A DNA stretch of 64,000 nucleotides from Pseudonocardia alaniniphila. Lineage in GTDB: Bacteria > Actinomycetota > Actinomycetes > Mycobacteriales > Pseudonocardiaceae. How positions within the stretch are numbered: position 1 is the first letter of the stretch; the number at the start of each line of letters is the position of its first letter. The position numbers were made by a program, and so were the translations under genes. The stretch covers positions 1-64,000 of the forward strand of contig NZ_JAKXMK010000007.1 in the NCBI RefSeq assembly GCF_022524485.1, given 5' to 3'. Shown piece after piece: positions 1 through 7,784 of this stretch. The notes beneath the pieces were generated by a model. That model ran no database searches. It was not told where the DNA came from and saw only the letters and a program-made list of their open reading frames with translations.

Positions 1-31
1 GTGCCGCGCGGACCACACGGGAGTCCGTCAT
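1..31 (-). CDS. Start of an unidentified gene running off the left edge
   Basis: Reading leftwards, an ATG at 31 opens a frame (MTDSRVVRAA) that continues to the window edge. A well-placed GGAGG lies about 7 nt upstream (around 40-44). Only ten residues are visible, so no function can be assigned. It would be divergent from the DUF5134 gene at 242, with the space between them (32-241) as a shared promoter region. Confidence 0.45.
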   Translation of the reverse strand, partial: MTDSRVVRAA

Positions 32-154
32 CGCCCAACCTCCGCCGTACTCGCCCATGAGGGGAAGTGGACACCTTCGAACGCCGAAGGGGCCTGTCGC
101 AAGACCCGTTCCGGGTCGTCACCACCTCGTCGCATACCGCTTCCGGGTGCCCCC

Positions 155-169
155 TACCCCTGGACGGTA
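155..169. promoter_or_regulatory. Short dyad in the promoter region of the DUF5134 gene
   Basis: TACC and GGTA form an inverted pair around a 7-nt spacer, next to a possible -10 (TATAGA, about 168-173). Copper-sensor operators of the CsoR type have TACC/GGTA-like ends, but the centre here is not symmetric, so the assignment is speculative. Confidence 0.2.
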
Positions 170-241
170 TAGATCGGCAGGCCGTTCCTCACCTAACGTC
201 ATGCCTCGATCGGGTGCGCTGCCGACGGCAGGAGAACGCGC

Positions 242-865
242 ATGGGGTGGGGTTCCGGAGTGCTGGCGATGGCCTGCCTCGCTGTCGGTGTGCTGCACGC
301 CGTGCGGCTCGCCGTGGTGCGGCGCGACGTCGTCGGCGAGGCCTCCCACGTGGCGATGGCGCTGGGCATGGCGGCCATGGCGTCGCCGTTCGGCAACCCG
401 GTGCCGGAACCGGTCTGGACCATGGTGTTCGTGGTCATCGCCACCTGGTTCGCCCTGCTCGTGGTGCGTTCCGGCGGCCTCGGCGGCGAGCGCGGGCACC
501 ATGTCGTGGGCAGTGTGGCGATGCTGTTCATGCTCGCCGTCGAGCACGGGAGCGCCTCCTCGGCAGGAGGGCACATGGCCGGCATGGGAGGCGCATCTCA
601 CGGCTCGGGCTCCGTGGTCGTCATCGCTTCGGCGGTCGCCATCGCATTGGCCGGGTATTTCGGCTGGCACACGCTCCGATGTGCCGATCGGTGCCGGCGG
701 ACGGAGTGCGCCGACCAGCCGCCCTCCGTCACGGTCGGGAACGCGACATCCGGCGCATCCGTCGCCGTGCGTCCTGTCTGGTCGCTCCGCACTCCGCAGA
801 CCGCCGCTGCGGGGCACCTGGTGCTGGCCGTGTCGATGTCGGCCATGCTCCTGACGATGGTGTGA
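242..865 (+). CDS. DUF5134-type multi-pass membrane protein
   Basis: A 207-residue protein with about five hydrophobic segments (roughly residues 3-20, 35-50, 60-77, 88-102, 121-138) and a last one near the C-terminus. The loop after the fourth segment is rich in His, Met, Ser and Gly (residues about 100-120, with HMAGMGG and SHGSG), as in a surface-exposed metal-binding loop. Size and layout fit the actinobacterial DUF5134 family, whose role is unknown. The ATG at 242 follows GGAG at about 231. The gene faces the ArsR-type regulator at 884-1171 convergently. A link to copper is suggested only by the His/Met loop and is inference. Confidence 0.7.
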   Translation: MGWGSGVLAMACLAVGVLHAVRLAVVRRDVVGEASHVAMALGMAAMASPFGNPVPEPVWTMVFVVIATWFALLVVRSGGLGGERGHHVVGSVAMLFMLAVEHGSASSAGGHMAGMGGASHGSGSVVVIASAVAIALAGYFGWHTLRCADRCRRTECADQPPSVTVGNATSGASVAVRPVWSLRTPQTAAAGHLVLAVSMSAMLLTMV

Positions 866-883
866 GCCCTGCTCGTCGAGGTG

Positions 884-1171
884 TCACTCGACGGCGTCGA
901 GGCGGTCGGACCAGTTGCTGCGGGTGCGCTCGATCCACGCGCCCGCCTCGGCCAGCGGTGTGATGTCGAGCCGGTACAGCCGCCGCTGGGCCTCACCCCG
1001 CCAGACGACGAGTCCCGCGTCCCGCAGCACCCGAAGGTGGCGGGACACCGCGGGCCGCGACGTCGAGAACTCAGCGGCCAGTTCGCCTGCCGTGCGCTCG
1101 CCGGAGGCGACCAACTCGAGGATGCGTCGCCGGGTGGAGTCGGCGAGTGCCTCGAAAACGGCGTTCGACAT
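884..1171 (-). CDS. ArsR/SmtB-type winged-helix transcriptional regulator
   Basis: A 95-residue protein made almost entirely of a winged helix-turn-helix: FEALADSTRRRILELV, then a recognition region with FSTSRPAVSRHLRVL and a wing ending in RRLYRL. No CxC-type metal site is seen, so it is more like the SdpR/ligand-type ArsR proteins than a metal sensor. The ATG at 1171 is preferred. A TTG four codons upstream (1183) sits only 3 nt from GGAG and is an alternative. It follows the efeO-efeB-phosphoesterase operon on the same strand but is separated from it by a strong hairpin. Confidence 0.85.
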   Translation of the reverse strand: MSNAVFEALADSTRRRILELVASGERTAGELAAEFSTSRPAVSRHLRVLRDAGLVVWRGEAQRRLYRLDITPLAEAGAWIERTRSNWSDRLDAVE

Positions 1172-1217
1172 GAGAATCCGCAACTGCTCCCGTACGTGAC
1201 CGTCGACTGACGAAGGC

Positions 1218-1258
1218 GGACCAGCCCGGGCGCGAGGGGGGTACGCCCGGGCCGGTCC
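1218..1258 (-). terminator. Hairpin after the efeO-efeB-phosphoesterase operon
   Basis: Arms at 1218-1232 and 1244-1258 are complementary at 14 of 15 positions around an 11-nt loop. It sits 38-78 bp past the stop of the phosphoesterase gene and before the ArsR gene. There is no strong T-run, as is common in actinobacteria. Confidence 0.65.
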
Positions 1259-1295
1259 TGGACGGGCGGCGCGGTGGCCGCCCTGGTCGGACGGG

Positions 1296-2945
1296 TCAGC
1301 CCCCGCTGCCCGTGCTCTGTTTGTCGGCCACCACCGCGCCGGTGGCCGCGTCGAGCGTCAACGGGCGTGCCCTGTCCTGGCCCGTGAAGTCGAACATGTT
1401 CGACAGGTCGCCTGCGCGGTCGTCGTACGAGGAGTCACCGATCCGGCCCGTCGACCAGTTGTCCTCGATGAACTTCAGGATCGAGGTCTGGTCGGTGCGG
1501 GTGTGGTCGACGAAGTTCACCTTGCTGAAGGGCGAGATCACCTCGAGCGGGAGCCGCGGGCCGTAACCACAGCGGTCGGCGTACCCACCCGGCCCTGCCG
1601 CCGCCGCGGTGCAGATTTCCGAGTCCTGCCCCGGGTCGTTCGAGCCGCTGACGACGGCGTGGGCGTGGTCGTACCAGCCGTCGGAGTCGTCGTAGGCCAG
1701 CACGATGGCGGTCGAGTTCCACTCCGGCGACCGCTGGATCTTGTTGACCTCCTCCACGACGAACCGCTGCTCGTCGATCGGGTCGGAGTTGGCAGCATGC
1801 CCGTCCTCGTAGGCCGGGGCCTTCAGGAAGCTGACCGCCGGCATGCTGCCCGCCTTCAGCGCGTCGTCGAAGTCGGCCGTGTCGTACTGGTGGTTGGCCT
1901 GGTCGGTCCGCCCGATCGCATCCACGGAGGACGGCGGGAGGTGCTTCGGGTTGGCCGTCGACTCGTAGTACTGGAACGGCTCATGGTGCGGGCTGTAGTC
2001 GGTGACGCTGACGCCCCCGACGTTCTGGTGCGACTGGCCGCACACCGCGAACCCGTTGGCGTTGCCGGTGGGGCGGAAGCCGCCCTGGAACCAGCCCCAG
2101 GTGACGCCCTTGTCGTTCAGCAGGTCACCGATGTTCTTGCCGTCCTGGAACGCGAGGTTGTCGGTGGCCGTGTGGTTCTTGTCGGAGCAGTCGTCGTACG
2201 CCGGGTCGGGATCGGTGGTCACGGTGCCGACCCCCTTCGCGTCCGGGGAATTGACGAAGGAGTCCGACGCCGGGTCGTGCGTCACCGACGTGACCGCGTG
2301 CGTCCCGTGCGTCTGGCCGGAGATGAGGTTGATCGCCCCGGGCGTGGACGGACCGAACGTCGTGTTGTACGAGTTGTCGCTCATCGCGTAGTGCTGCGCG
2401 TAGTTCCACATCGCGGTGACGGTGTTGCCGTCGTAGTAGTCCATCACCAGGCCCGGCTGGCCGAACAGGATCGGCTGGCCCGTGCACTTGTCGGCCTCGG
2501 TCTTCTCGACGAACTGATCCATCTTCCCGCCGTCGAACGCCGCTTGCTCGGCGTCGTACCCGTGGTTCTGGTCGCAGGTCAGAGCCTGCGACGGCGAGAG
2601 GCGCTGCGGGTTGTAGGCGTTGGGGTTGTGCTCCAGGAGATCGGGTGTGAGCTCGTCGACCTTCGGGGTTTTCTCGTCGGCCGTGAAAGGAGTGCCGTCG
2701 GCGTTGGTGGCATGGGGGTAGGTGCCGAAGTAGTGGTCGAACGAGATGTTCTCACCGAAGATCACCACGACGTGCTTGATCGGGGTGGCCGTGTCGTGCT
2801 GATCGCCGTGGTCGCCGGCCGGTGGTGGCGTGTCATTGGCGTTCGCCGTGGTCCCGCCGCACGCGGCGAGCACGGTGACCATGGCCAGCGCGCACGCAGC
2901 GAGTAGTGAACGCTGTAGGCGCCACCTACTGGCTCTGCTTCCCAC
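1296..2945 (-). CDS. Secreted lipoprotein phosphoesterase (phospholipase C/acid phosphatase family)
   Basis: A 549-residue member of the bacterial phosphoesterase family that includes phospholipases C and AcpA-type acid phosphatases, which release phosphate from lipids or other esters outside the cell. It has an N-terminal hydrophobic segment ending in a lipobox (LAAC, Cys about 29). The family start follows (HVVVIFGENISFDHYFGTYP), with the conserved E-N-x-S-F-D metal/nucleophile region. Later blocks include TPGAINLISG and the metal-binding AYDDSDGWYDH. The GTG at 2945 is chosen because AGGAGG lies just upstream. The frame could be extended 18 codons to 2999, but that would overlap efeB. It is third in the run efeO, efeB, phosphoesterase (37-bp gap). 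The exact substrate is not predictable. Confidence 0.85.
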   Translation of the reverse strand: MGSRASRWRLQRSLLAACALAMVTVLAACGGTTANANDTPPPAGDHGDQHDTATPIKHVVVIFGENISFDHYFGTYPHATNADGTPFTADEKTPKVDELTPDLLEHNPNAYNPQRLSPSQALTCDQNHGYDAEQAAFDGGKMDQFVEKTEADKCTGQPILFGQPGLVMDYYDGNTVTAMWNYAQHYAMSDNSYNTTFGPSTPGAINLISGQTHGTHAVTSVTHDPASDSFVNSPDAKGVGTVTTDPDPAYDDCSDKNHTATDNLAFQDGKNIGDLLNDKGVTWGWFQGGFRPTGNANGFAVCGQSHQNVGGVSVTDYSPHHEPFQYYESTANPKHLPPSSVDAIGRTDQANHQYDTADFDDALKAGSMPAVSFLKAPAYEDGHAANSDPIDEQRFVVEEVNKIQRSPEWNSTAIVLAYDDSDGWYDHAHAVVSGSNDPGQDSEICTAAAAGPGGYADRCGYGPRLPLEVISPFSKVNFVDHTRTDQTSILKFIEDNWSTGRIGDSSYDDRAGDLSNMFDFTGQDRARPLTLDAATGAVVADKQSTGSGG

Positions 2946-2982
2946 TTGTCCTCCTGTTTCGAGAATTCTCCTGAGGGGAGAA

Positions 2983-4206
2983 TCAGGCGAGCAATGCACG
3001 GCCGTAGTGATCCGTCGGGCCGGTCACGCCGGGCAACGCGAAGAAATAGCCACCGCCGAACGGCGAGATGTAGTCGACGAGAGGTTCGTCAGCCAGCCTT
3101 TCCTGCACGGCCTCGAACTGGCGCCGGAGATCCTGCTGGTAACAGGAGAAGACCAGGCCCATGTCGAGGTTCCCGTTGCTGTCGATTCCGCGGTCGTAGT
3201 TCGTCGCGCGGCGCAGTATTCGGCTCGCATCGGTTTCCTGCGTGCGTGGGTTCGCCCGGCGGATATGGCTCGTCAACGGGATCACGGTGCCCACCGGATC
3301 GTCCGCGTACTTGGGGATGTCGGTCTCCGCCGCGCCGTCGAGCGGGGCGCCGGTGTCGCGACGGCGGCCGAACATGTTCTCCTGCTCGCCCAGCGACACG
3401 CGATCCCAGAACTCCACGAGCATGCGGATCACGCGGACCACCTGATAGCTGCCGCCGGCGGTCCAGGCCGGCTCGCGCGGTTGCCCACTGCCCACCCACA
3501 CCAGCCGGTCCATCTCGGCCGCGTCCTCCACGTCGGGGTTCGCGATGCCGTCCTTGAAACCCATGAGGTTGCGGGGGGTGCCGGACGGGCGGGGCGGCGA
3601 GGTGAATCCGTCGACGCGCCAGCGCAGCTGCATGCCCCCGCGGGTGGCGCGGGCGATGTCGCGCAGGGCGTGCGCCACCGTGTCGCGCGAGGACGCCGAG
3701 AGCGTCAGGCTCAGGTCGCCGTGGCACTGGGCCTGGTCGAGCGCGTCGTTGGGGAACGTCGGCATCGTCGTCAGCCGCGCAGGCTTGCCGGCGGCGAGCC
3801 CGAAGCGGTCGTCGAAGAGCGACGCCCCGACACCGACGATCACGGCCAGGTCGCCGGGTGGCACCACCGGTCCGAGCACGCCGGAGTCCGGCGGGGGTGC
3901 CGTGATGCCCACTGCAGGCGGGTCGCCGCCCGCGGTCAGGAACCGGGCCCGATCGGTGACGGCGCGCAGCAGGTCGGTCAGCTCGGCGCGGTTCGCGGCG
4001 ATGACGTCGAACGCCGCGACGGTTCCCGCGTCGGCAGGCGGACGCAGGATCGCCGCCTGACGGGGGCCGTGGAACGGCACCGCTGGGGTCCCGCTGCCGC
4101 CATCGGCGGCTGCGGCCACTCCGCCTCCGGCCACGGCGGCAGCCGTGAACCCGGCCCCGACCAGCGCCCGGCGCAGGAACGAGCGGCGCGGCAGCCCCGC
4201 GCTCAC
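2983..4206 (-). CDS. efeB: EfeB-type Dyp peroxidase / deferrochelatase, Tat-exported
   Basis: A 407-residue DyP-type haem peroxidase. EfeB partners take iron from haem or oxidise ferrous iron in the EfeUOB uptake system. The N-terminus has a twin-arginine signal (PRRSFLRR) and a hydrophobic stretch, so it is exported folded. The family fingerprint GFKDGIANP carries the distal catalytic Asp. The conserved [10 protein letters not shown] provides the probable proximal haem His, and NYDRG and FFALPG are typical of the C-terminus. The GTG at 4206 overlaps the efeO stop by 4 nt (GTGA), which implies translational coupling. Confidence 0.92.
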   Translation of the reverse strand: MSAGLPRRSFLRRALVGAGFTAAAVAGGGVAAAADGGSGTPAVPFHGPRQAAILRPPADAGTVAAFDVIAANRAELTDLLRAVTDRARFLTAGGDPPAVGITAPPPDSGVLGPVVPPGDLAVIVGVGASLFDDRFGLAAGKPARLTTMPTFPNDALDQAQCHGDLSLTLSASSRDTVAHALRDIARATRGGMQLRWRVDGFTSPPRPSGTPRNLMGFKDGIANPDVEDAAEMDRLVWVGSGQPREPAWTAGGSYQVVRVIRMLVEFWDRVSLGEQENMFGRRRDTGAPLDGAAETDIPKYADDPVGTVIPLTSHIRRANPRTQETDASRILRRATNYDRGIDSNGNLDMGLVFSCYQQDLRRQFEAVQERLADEPLVDYISPFGGGYFFALPGVTGPTDHYGRALLA

Positions 4207-5393
4207 GAGACGCGCCTCGGCGCGAGGATGTCGGCGATCGGTGCGAGCTGTTCGGTCAGCTCCGCGATCGTGCCGTCGATCTTCTCCCGCTCGCCGCGGT
4301 CGAGCGCGCCGACCGGCGTCCAGGTCCCGTCGGGACGGCGGGCGGCCTGCACGGCCGCGGTGGCGCGGTCCAGCCACGAGTCCACTGTGGGGAGCGCGGG
4401 CATCCGCGGCTGGAGCACGGGCCGCAGTACGTCCAGCACGGTCCGGGTGCCCTCGATGTTGGCGAGGGTGGTGGCGAGGCTGGTGCCGCTGCCGTAGTCG
4501 GTGCGGCCGGTGACCTCGAACTGGAGCGCGTCCTCCATGATCTCGTGGGCACGCAGCGCCATGTCGTTCGGATCGATCTGCGCGGCGGGAAAGGTCTGCT
4601 GGAGGTCGCGTACGTCGGCGTCGAGCCGGTCGGCCACCGCGGCCAGCGCGCCCATCGGTTCGTCGTGCCAGAGCCCGAACTCGAGGCGGTGGAAGCCGGT
4701 GAACCCGGGATCCGCCGTGCCGCCCGCGAGACCGGCGGCGGTGCCGTCGATCGCTGTGGCGGCGTCGTCGAAGGCGCCGTAGGCGGCACCGAGACGTTCG
4801 TAGGACAGGTGGGCCGTCAGCCAGGCCGTCTCGCTCGCTTCGCGATCCCCGCGGCGCACAGCTGCGGCGAGCCGGCCGGAGTCGCGGACGAGCGCGTCGA
4901 TCCCGGTCAGAACCCGCGTCTCGTAGGCCTTCGTGGGGCCGTAGAGGTCCTCTTGCGTCACCGGCACGACGGCAGGGTTCGACGGCAGGCCGCTCCCGCT
5001 GATCCGGACCGTCGGTCCCACCACGGCGTCGGCCTCGTCCGGGATGCAGCGGAAGGCGTACTCGCCGTCGCCGAGGCTCACCGGCAGGGCCCGGGTGGTG
5101 CCGGAACCGACCCCCTCGACCTCGCCGACGACCGCGCCCGTGGCCGGTTCGATCAGGTCGACGGTGGTCGTGACCGCGCCGGTGTTGTGCACCTGGAACG
5201 TCTGCGGCCCCGGCCGGGGACGGGTCCAGTCCCGGCCGCACGACGACCGCGACACGGAGACCACCGGATCGGACGTCGGAGGCTGGGCAGGCGAGGCGGA
5301 GGGTGCGGGCCACAGCGTGGCTGCCCCGGTCACGACGAGTGCGACCACTGCGAGCCCGGCGAGTGGCCAGCGGGCCTCTCGTGAGGCAGGCAC
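4203..5393 (-). CDS. efeO: EfeO-type periplasmic/lipid-side iron-binding protein (cupredoxin plus M75/imelysin domain)
   Basis: A protein of about 396 residues that binds iron or helps deliver it to the membrane permease in EfeUOB systems. An N-terminal hydrophobic anchor ([17 protein letters not shown]) is followed by a cupredoxin-like domain (about residues 45-140; CGRDW..., YAFRCIPDE). The M75/imelysin helical domain (about 155-390) carries the diagnostic HxxE motif in [10 protein letters not shown]. The GTG at 5393 is chosen because homology starts there. The frame stays open for 69 more codons, but those lie in a duplicated leader and look non-coding. Its ribosome site is weak (AGGGCAGAG). 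No EfeU permease gene is present in the window. It is coupled to efeB by a 4-nt overlap. Confidence 0.88.
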   Translation of the reverse strand: MPASREARWPLAGLAVVALVVTGAATLWPAPSASPAQPPTSDPVVSVSRSSCGRDWTRPRPGPQTFQVHNTGAVTTTVDLIEPATGAVVGEVEGVGSGTTRALPVSLGDGEYAFRCIPDEADAVVGPTVRISGSGLPSNPAVVPVTQEDLYGPTKAYETRVLTGIDALVRDSGRLAAAVRRGDREASETAWLTAHLSYERLGAAYGAFDDAATAIDGTAAGLAGGTADPGFTGFHRLEFGLWHDEPMGALAAVADRLDADVRDLQQTFPAAQIDPNDMALRAHEIMEDALQFEVTGRTDYGSGTSLATTLANIEGTRTVLDVLRPVLQPRMPALPTVDSWLDRATAAVQAARRPDGTWTPVGALDRGEREKIDGTIAELTEQLAPIADILAPRRVS

Positions 5394-5561
5394 CGTCTCT
5401 GCCCTGCTACGCGTTCGGTGCGGCGAGAGCGGTATGGAACGGAAGAGTGCGCGAAGCGAACCCGCCGAGTGTCCAGCGGGCCTCTCGTGAGGCGGGCACG
5501 GTCGTTCTCCTGCTACTCGTTCGGTCCGACGAGAGCAGTATGGAACGGAAAAGAGCGGGAA
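5350..5561. repeat. 106-bp tandem duplication across the efeO start and leader
   Basis: Copy A (5350-5455) and copy B (5456-5561) align at a constant 106-bp offset with about 17 mismatches (about 84% identity). Each copy contains, on the minus strand, a GTG start followed by PASREARW. Copy A is the real efeO start. Copy B has the better ribosome site (AGGAGA, 7 nt from its GTG at about 5499), but its frame ends after about 30 codons at 5407. Because 106 is not a multiple of three, the two frames are out of register. Confidence 0.85.
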
Positions 5562-5700
5562 AACGGAGAGAATAAGCCGCTTTCCCTGTGAGTTCATCAA
5601 TCATTCGACTGAATGTCGGCGAGGGTTGGCGATCTACGGTGCGATTGCCTGCAATATGGTATTTCGTCCGTATCGAGTATTTACTCCGCTTTTTCTGTCG
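5562..5700. other. Intergenic region between efeO and the Nramp gene; possible operator
   Basis: This is AT-richer than its surroundings and presumably holds the efeO promoter. A small dyad, CATTC-gact-GAATG, lies at 5602-5615. No IdeR- or DtxR-like iron box was recognised. Confidence 0.35.
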
Positions 5701-7029
5701 TCATCCGAAGCGGTTCACCAGGTCCATCACCAGAAGTACGAAGAACAGCGCTGACGCTGCGGTGAGCATGATGTTCGACAGCCATCCGGAGCGGCCCTCA
5801 GGGGTGACGAGCTTCGAGTTGAGCAGCAGGATCAGGGTGACGCCGAGGAACGGCATGAAGGCGGCCCCCATCACGCCGTAGACCAGCGTCAGGGTGAAGG
5901 GCCGGTCGAAGAACAGCAGCGCCATCGGCGGCAGGGTGAGCCAGAGCAGGTACGCGCGGAACGGGAGGCTCTTCTCGGCCGCGGCGGCCTGGTAGCCCGT
6001 GGAGGTGACACTGGCGGCGGCCGCGCCGGGAGAGTCCGCGCTCGCGCCGATCCGGGCCTTCGCCCCGTGTGGCAGCCGGATCGTGCGCGTCCAGTCGGTG
6101 AACAGCAGGCTGACCCCGTTCCACGTGCCCAGCAGCGACGTGCTGGTGACGGCCAGGAAGCCGACGAGGAACAGGATCCGCGCCCACTCGCCGTACCGGG
6201 CGCCGAGTTCCGTGCCGAGGGTGAGCAGCCCCGTGTCGCTCTCGGTGAGATCCTGGCCGAGCAGGATCTCCGCTCCCACGATGAGCATGGCGATCACGAA
6301 GATCGCCGTCATGATGTAGCCGATCGCGTTGTCCAGCCGCATCGTCGCGAGCCAGCCGGTGCCCTTCCAGCCCTTCGCGATCATCCAGTAGCCGTAGGCC
6401 GCCATCGTGATCGTGCCGCCGACCCCGCCGATGAGGCCGAGCACGTAGATCAGCGAGCCCTCGGGAAGGCGGGGGACCAGCCCGTTCGCGAGCTCGCCCA
6501 GGTCGGGGGAGACGAGGAAGGCGATCGACACCACGGAGACGAACTTGATCAGGACGAGGACGGTCATGAACTTCTCGAAGACGTGGTAGCGCTGCGCCCA
6601 CACGAGAACGAGGCCGACGACACCGGCGATCATCGCCCAGTACCGCACCGACAGCCCACCGAACAGGGCGTTGAGCGGCAGGCCGACCGCGGACATCGCC
6701 GTGGCGCCGTAGACGAAGCCCCAGATGACGATGTAGATGCCGAAGAAGACGGTGGCCCAGTACCCGAGGCGCCGCCAGCCGTCGAGCAGGGTTGCTCCCG
6801 AGGCGAGGTTCCAGCGGCCCACACCCTCTCCGAGCGCGAGCTTCAGCGCCGCCCCCAGGACGGCGGCCCAGAGCAGTACCGTGCCGAAGCGGGCGCCTGC
6901 CACCATCGTGGCCACCAGATCACCGGCACCGACACCTGTGGCCGCTGCGAGCAGACCCGGTCCGACCTGTTTGACCCTGGCCCCGAATCCAGTAGGCGGC
7001 GTCGTCGTTGTGGCGATGTCGGATGCCAT
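5701..7029 (-). CDS. Divergent Nramp-family metal-ion transporter
   Basis: A 442-residue membrane protein with about 11 hydrophobic segments and the Nramp opening (QVGPGLLAAATGVGAGD...). The first-helix DPGN metal-binding motif of true Mn/Fe Nramps is replaced by GAGD. The sixth-helix MPH motif reads MAA, with the Met kept. Both halves of the usual metal site are therefore altered, and the substrate may not be Mn2+ or Fe2+. A Ser/Ala-rich cytoplasmic loop (about residues 320-345) separates the last helices. The ATG at 7029 follows GGAGAGGG. It lies on the same strand, 308 bp upstream of efeO, an uptake pair without its own permease. A functional link is possible but unproven. Confidence 0.82.
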   Translation of the reverse strand: MASDIATTTTPPTGFGARVKQVGPGLLAAATGVGAGDLVATMVAGARFGTVLLWAAVLGAALKLALGEGVGRWNLASGATLLDGWRRLGYWATVFFGIYIVIWGFVYGATAMSAVGLPLNALFGGLSVRYWAMIAGVVGLVLVWAQRYHVFEKFMTVLVLIKFVSVVSIAFLVSPDLGELANGLVPRLPEGSLIYVLGLIGGVGGTITMAAYGYWMIAKGWKGTGWLATMRLDNAIGYIMTAIFVIAMLIVGAEILLGQDLTESDTGLLTLGTELGARYGEWARILFLVGFLAVTSTSLLGTWNGVSLLFTDWTRTIRLPHGAKARIGASADSPGAAAASVTSTGYQAAAAEKSLPFRAYLLWLTLPPMALLFFDRPFTLTLVYGVMGAAFMPFLGVTLILLLNSKLVTPEGRSGWLSNIMLTAASALFFVLLVMDLVNRFG

Positions 7030-7171
7030 GCGCGTCTCGCCCTCTCCATGCCGGAACTTCTCGTCAGGAGGTTTTGGGACGACCGTACGGGTCCGAAGCG
7101 ATCGCGACCAGGGCCGAGACCGGTCACAGCCCGCACGCGCCCGGTAGCGGCCGCGCGACTAGATTTCTCGG

Positions 7172-7186
7172 TGTACAAGCAGTACA
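7172..7186. promoter_or_regulatory. Dyad between the Nramp gene and the FtsK-like module
   Basis: TGTAC and GTACA form a perfect inverted pair around a 5-nt spacer, 22 bp before the ATG of the first module gene and within the divergent promoter region (7030-7207). It could be an operator. Confidence 0.4.
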
Positions 7187-7207
7187 GGCACGACGGGGAG
7201 TGCGGTC

Positions 7208-7468
7208 ATGGCGAGCATCGAAGAGGTCCGAGCCGGCATTGCGCTGGCCAACGACAAGGCCTCGGAGAGTCTCGGTGCACTGCAACAGGCGCATTCCTCG
7301 CTGGAACAGGCACAAGGCGCGCTGCTGCGGGTCACCGAGGGCAGCGCGCAGGCCGATGTGTCGGAGGCGAACGGGCTGCTGGCCCAGGCCGTCGGCAGCA
7401 TCAGCGACGTGCAGCAAGCAGTTCACGCAGCGATCCAGGCCTCCGAGGGCGTTGCGAACCGTCTGTGA
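7208..7468 (+). CDS. Small helical protein 1 of the FtsK-like module
   Basis: An 86-residue acidic, Ala/Gln/Ser-rich protein with no signal peptide or membrane segment. The pattern predicts two amphipathic helices (about 3-42 and 48-84), the size and shape of WXG100/ESAT-6 helical hairpins, but there is no WXG motif at the turn. The ATG at 7208 has GGGGAG 7 nt upstream. It is the first gene of a same-strand set running through 10915. I do not recognise a named family. The pairing of two such genes with an FtsK/SpoIIIE ATPase recalls type VII secretion substrates, which is inference. Confidence 0.75.
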   Translation: MASIEEVRAGIALANDKASESLGALQQAHSSLEQAQGALLRVTEGSAQADVSEANGLLAQAVGSISDVQQAVHAAIQASEGVANRL

Positions 7469-7526
7469 CGATGCCGTGAGTAGAACGCCGTGAACGAGAT
7501 GACGCCCGACATCGGGGCCGATCGCG

Positions 7527-7778
7527 ATGAGTGAGCTCGGCGAGATCCGTGCCGCCCTGGCAGGCGTGGCTGCGCAGATGACGAGCGCCTACGAGCAGGC
7601 AGGCATCGCACGCACCCGGATCGCCGACGCCGTCGCTGTGCTCTCGGAACTCGGTGAGCAGCACTCCGAGCCGTTGGTCCCCGACGAGCTCCGGCGCGCT
7701 GCCGACGAGCTGGAGCGCGGGCTCGGGCTGATCTCCACGGGTGCTGCGGTCGTCGCCGACATCGACGCACGGCTGTAG
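7527..7778 (+). CDS. Small helical protein 2 of the FtsK-like module
   Basis: An 83-residue soluble protein with two predicted helices separated by a Pro-containing turn (HSEPLVPDEL, about residues 46-55). It resembles the 86-residue neighbour in size, composition and hairpin layout but is not an obvious duplicate of it. It begins 58 bp after that gene and ends 6 bp before the ATPase gene, so its translation is probably coupled to the ATPase. No WXG motif and no known family are recognised. The two small proteins could form a heterodimer, as EsxA/EsxB do; this is a structural analogy only. Confidence 0.72.
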   Translation: MSELGEIRAALAGVAAQMTSAYEQAGIARTRIADAVAVLSELGEQHSEPLVPDELRRAADELERGLGLISTGAAVVADIDARL

Positions 7779-7784
7779 GCCGGC

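Noticed and set aside
1503..2906. Long plus-strand frame opposite the phosphoesterase gene
   Set aside because: It is Arg/Val-rich with no motifs and mirrors a well-supported gene on the other strand.
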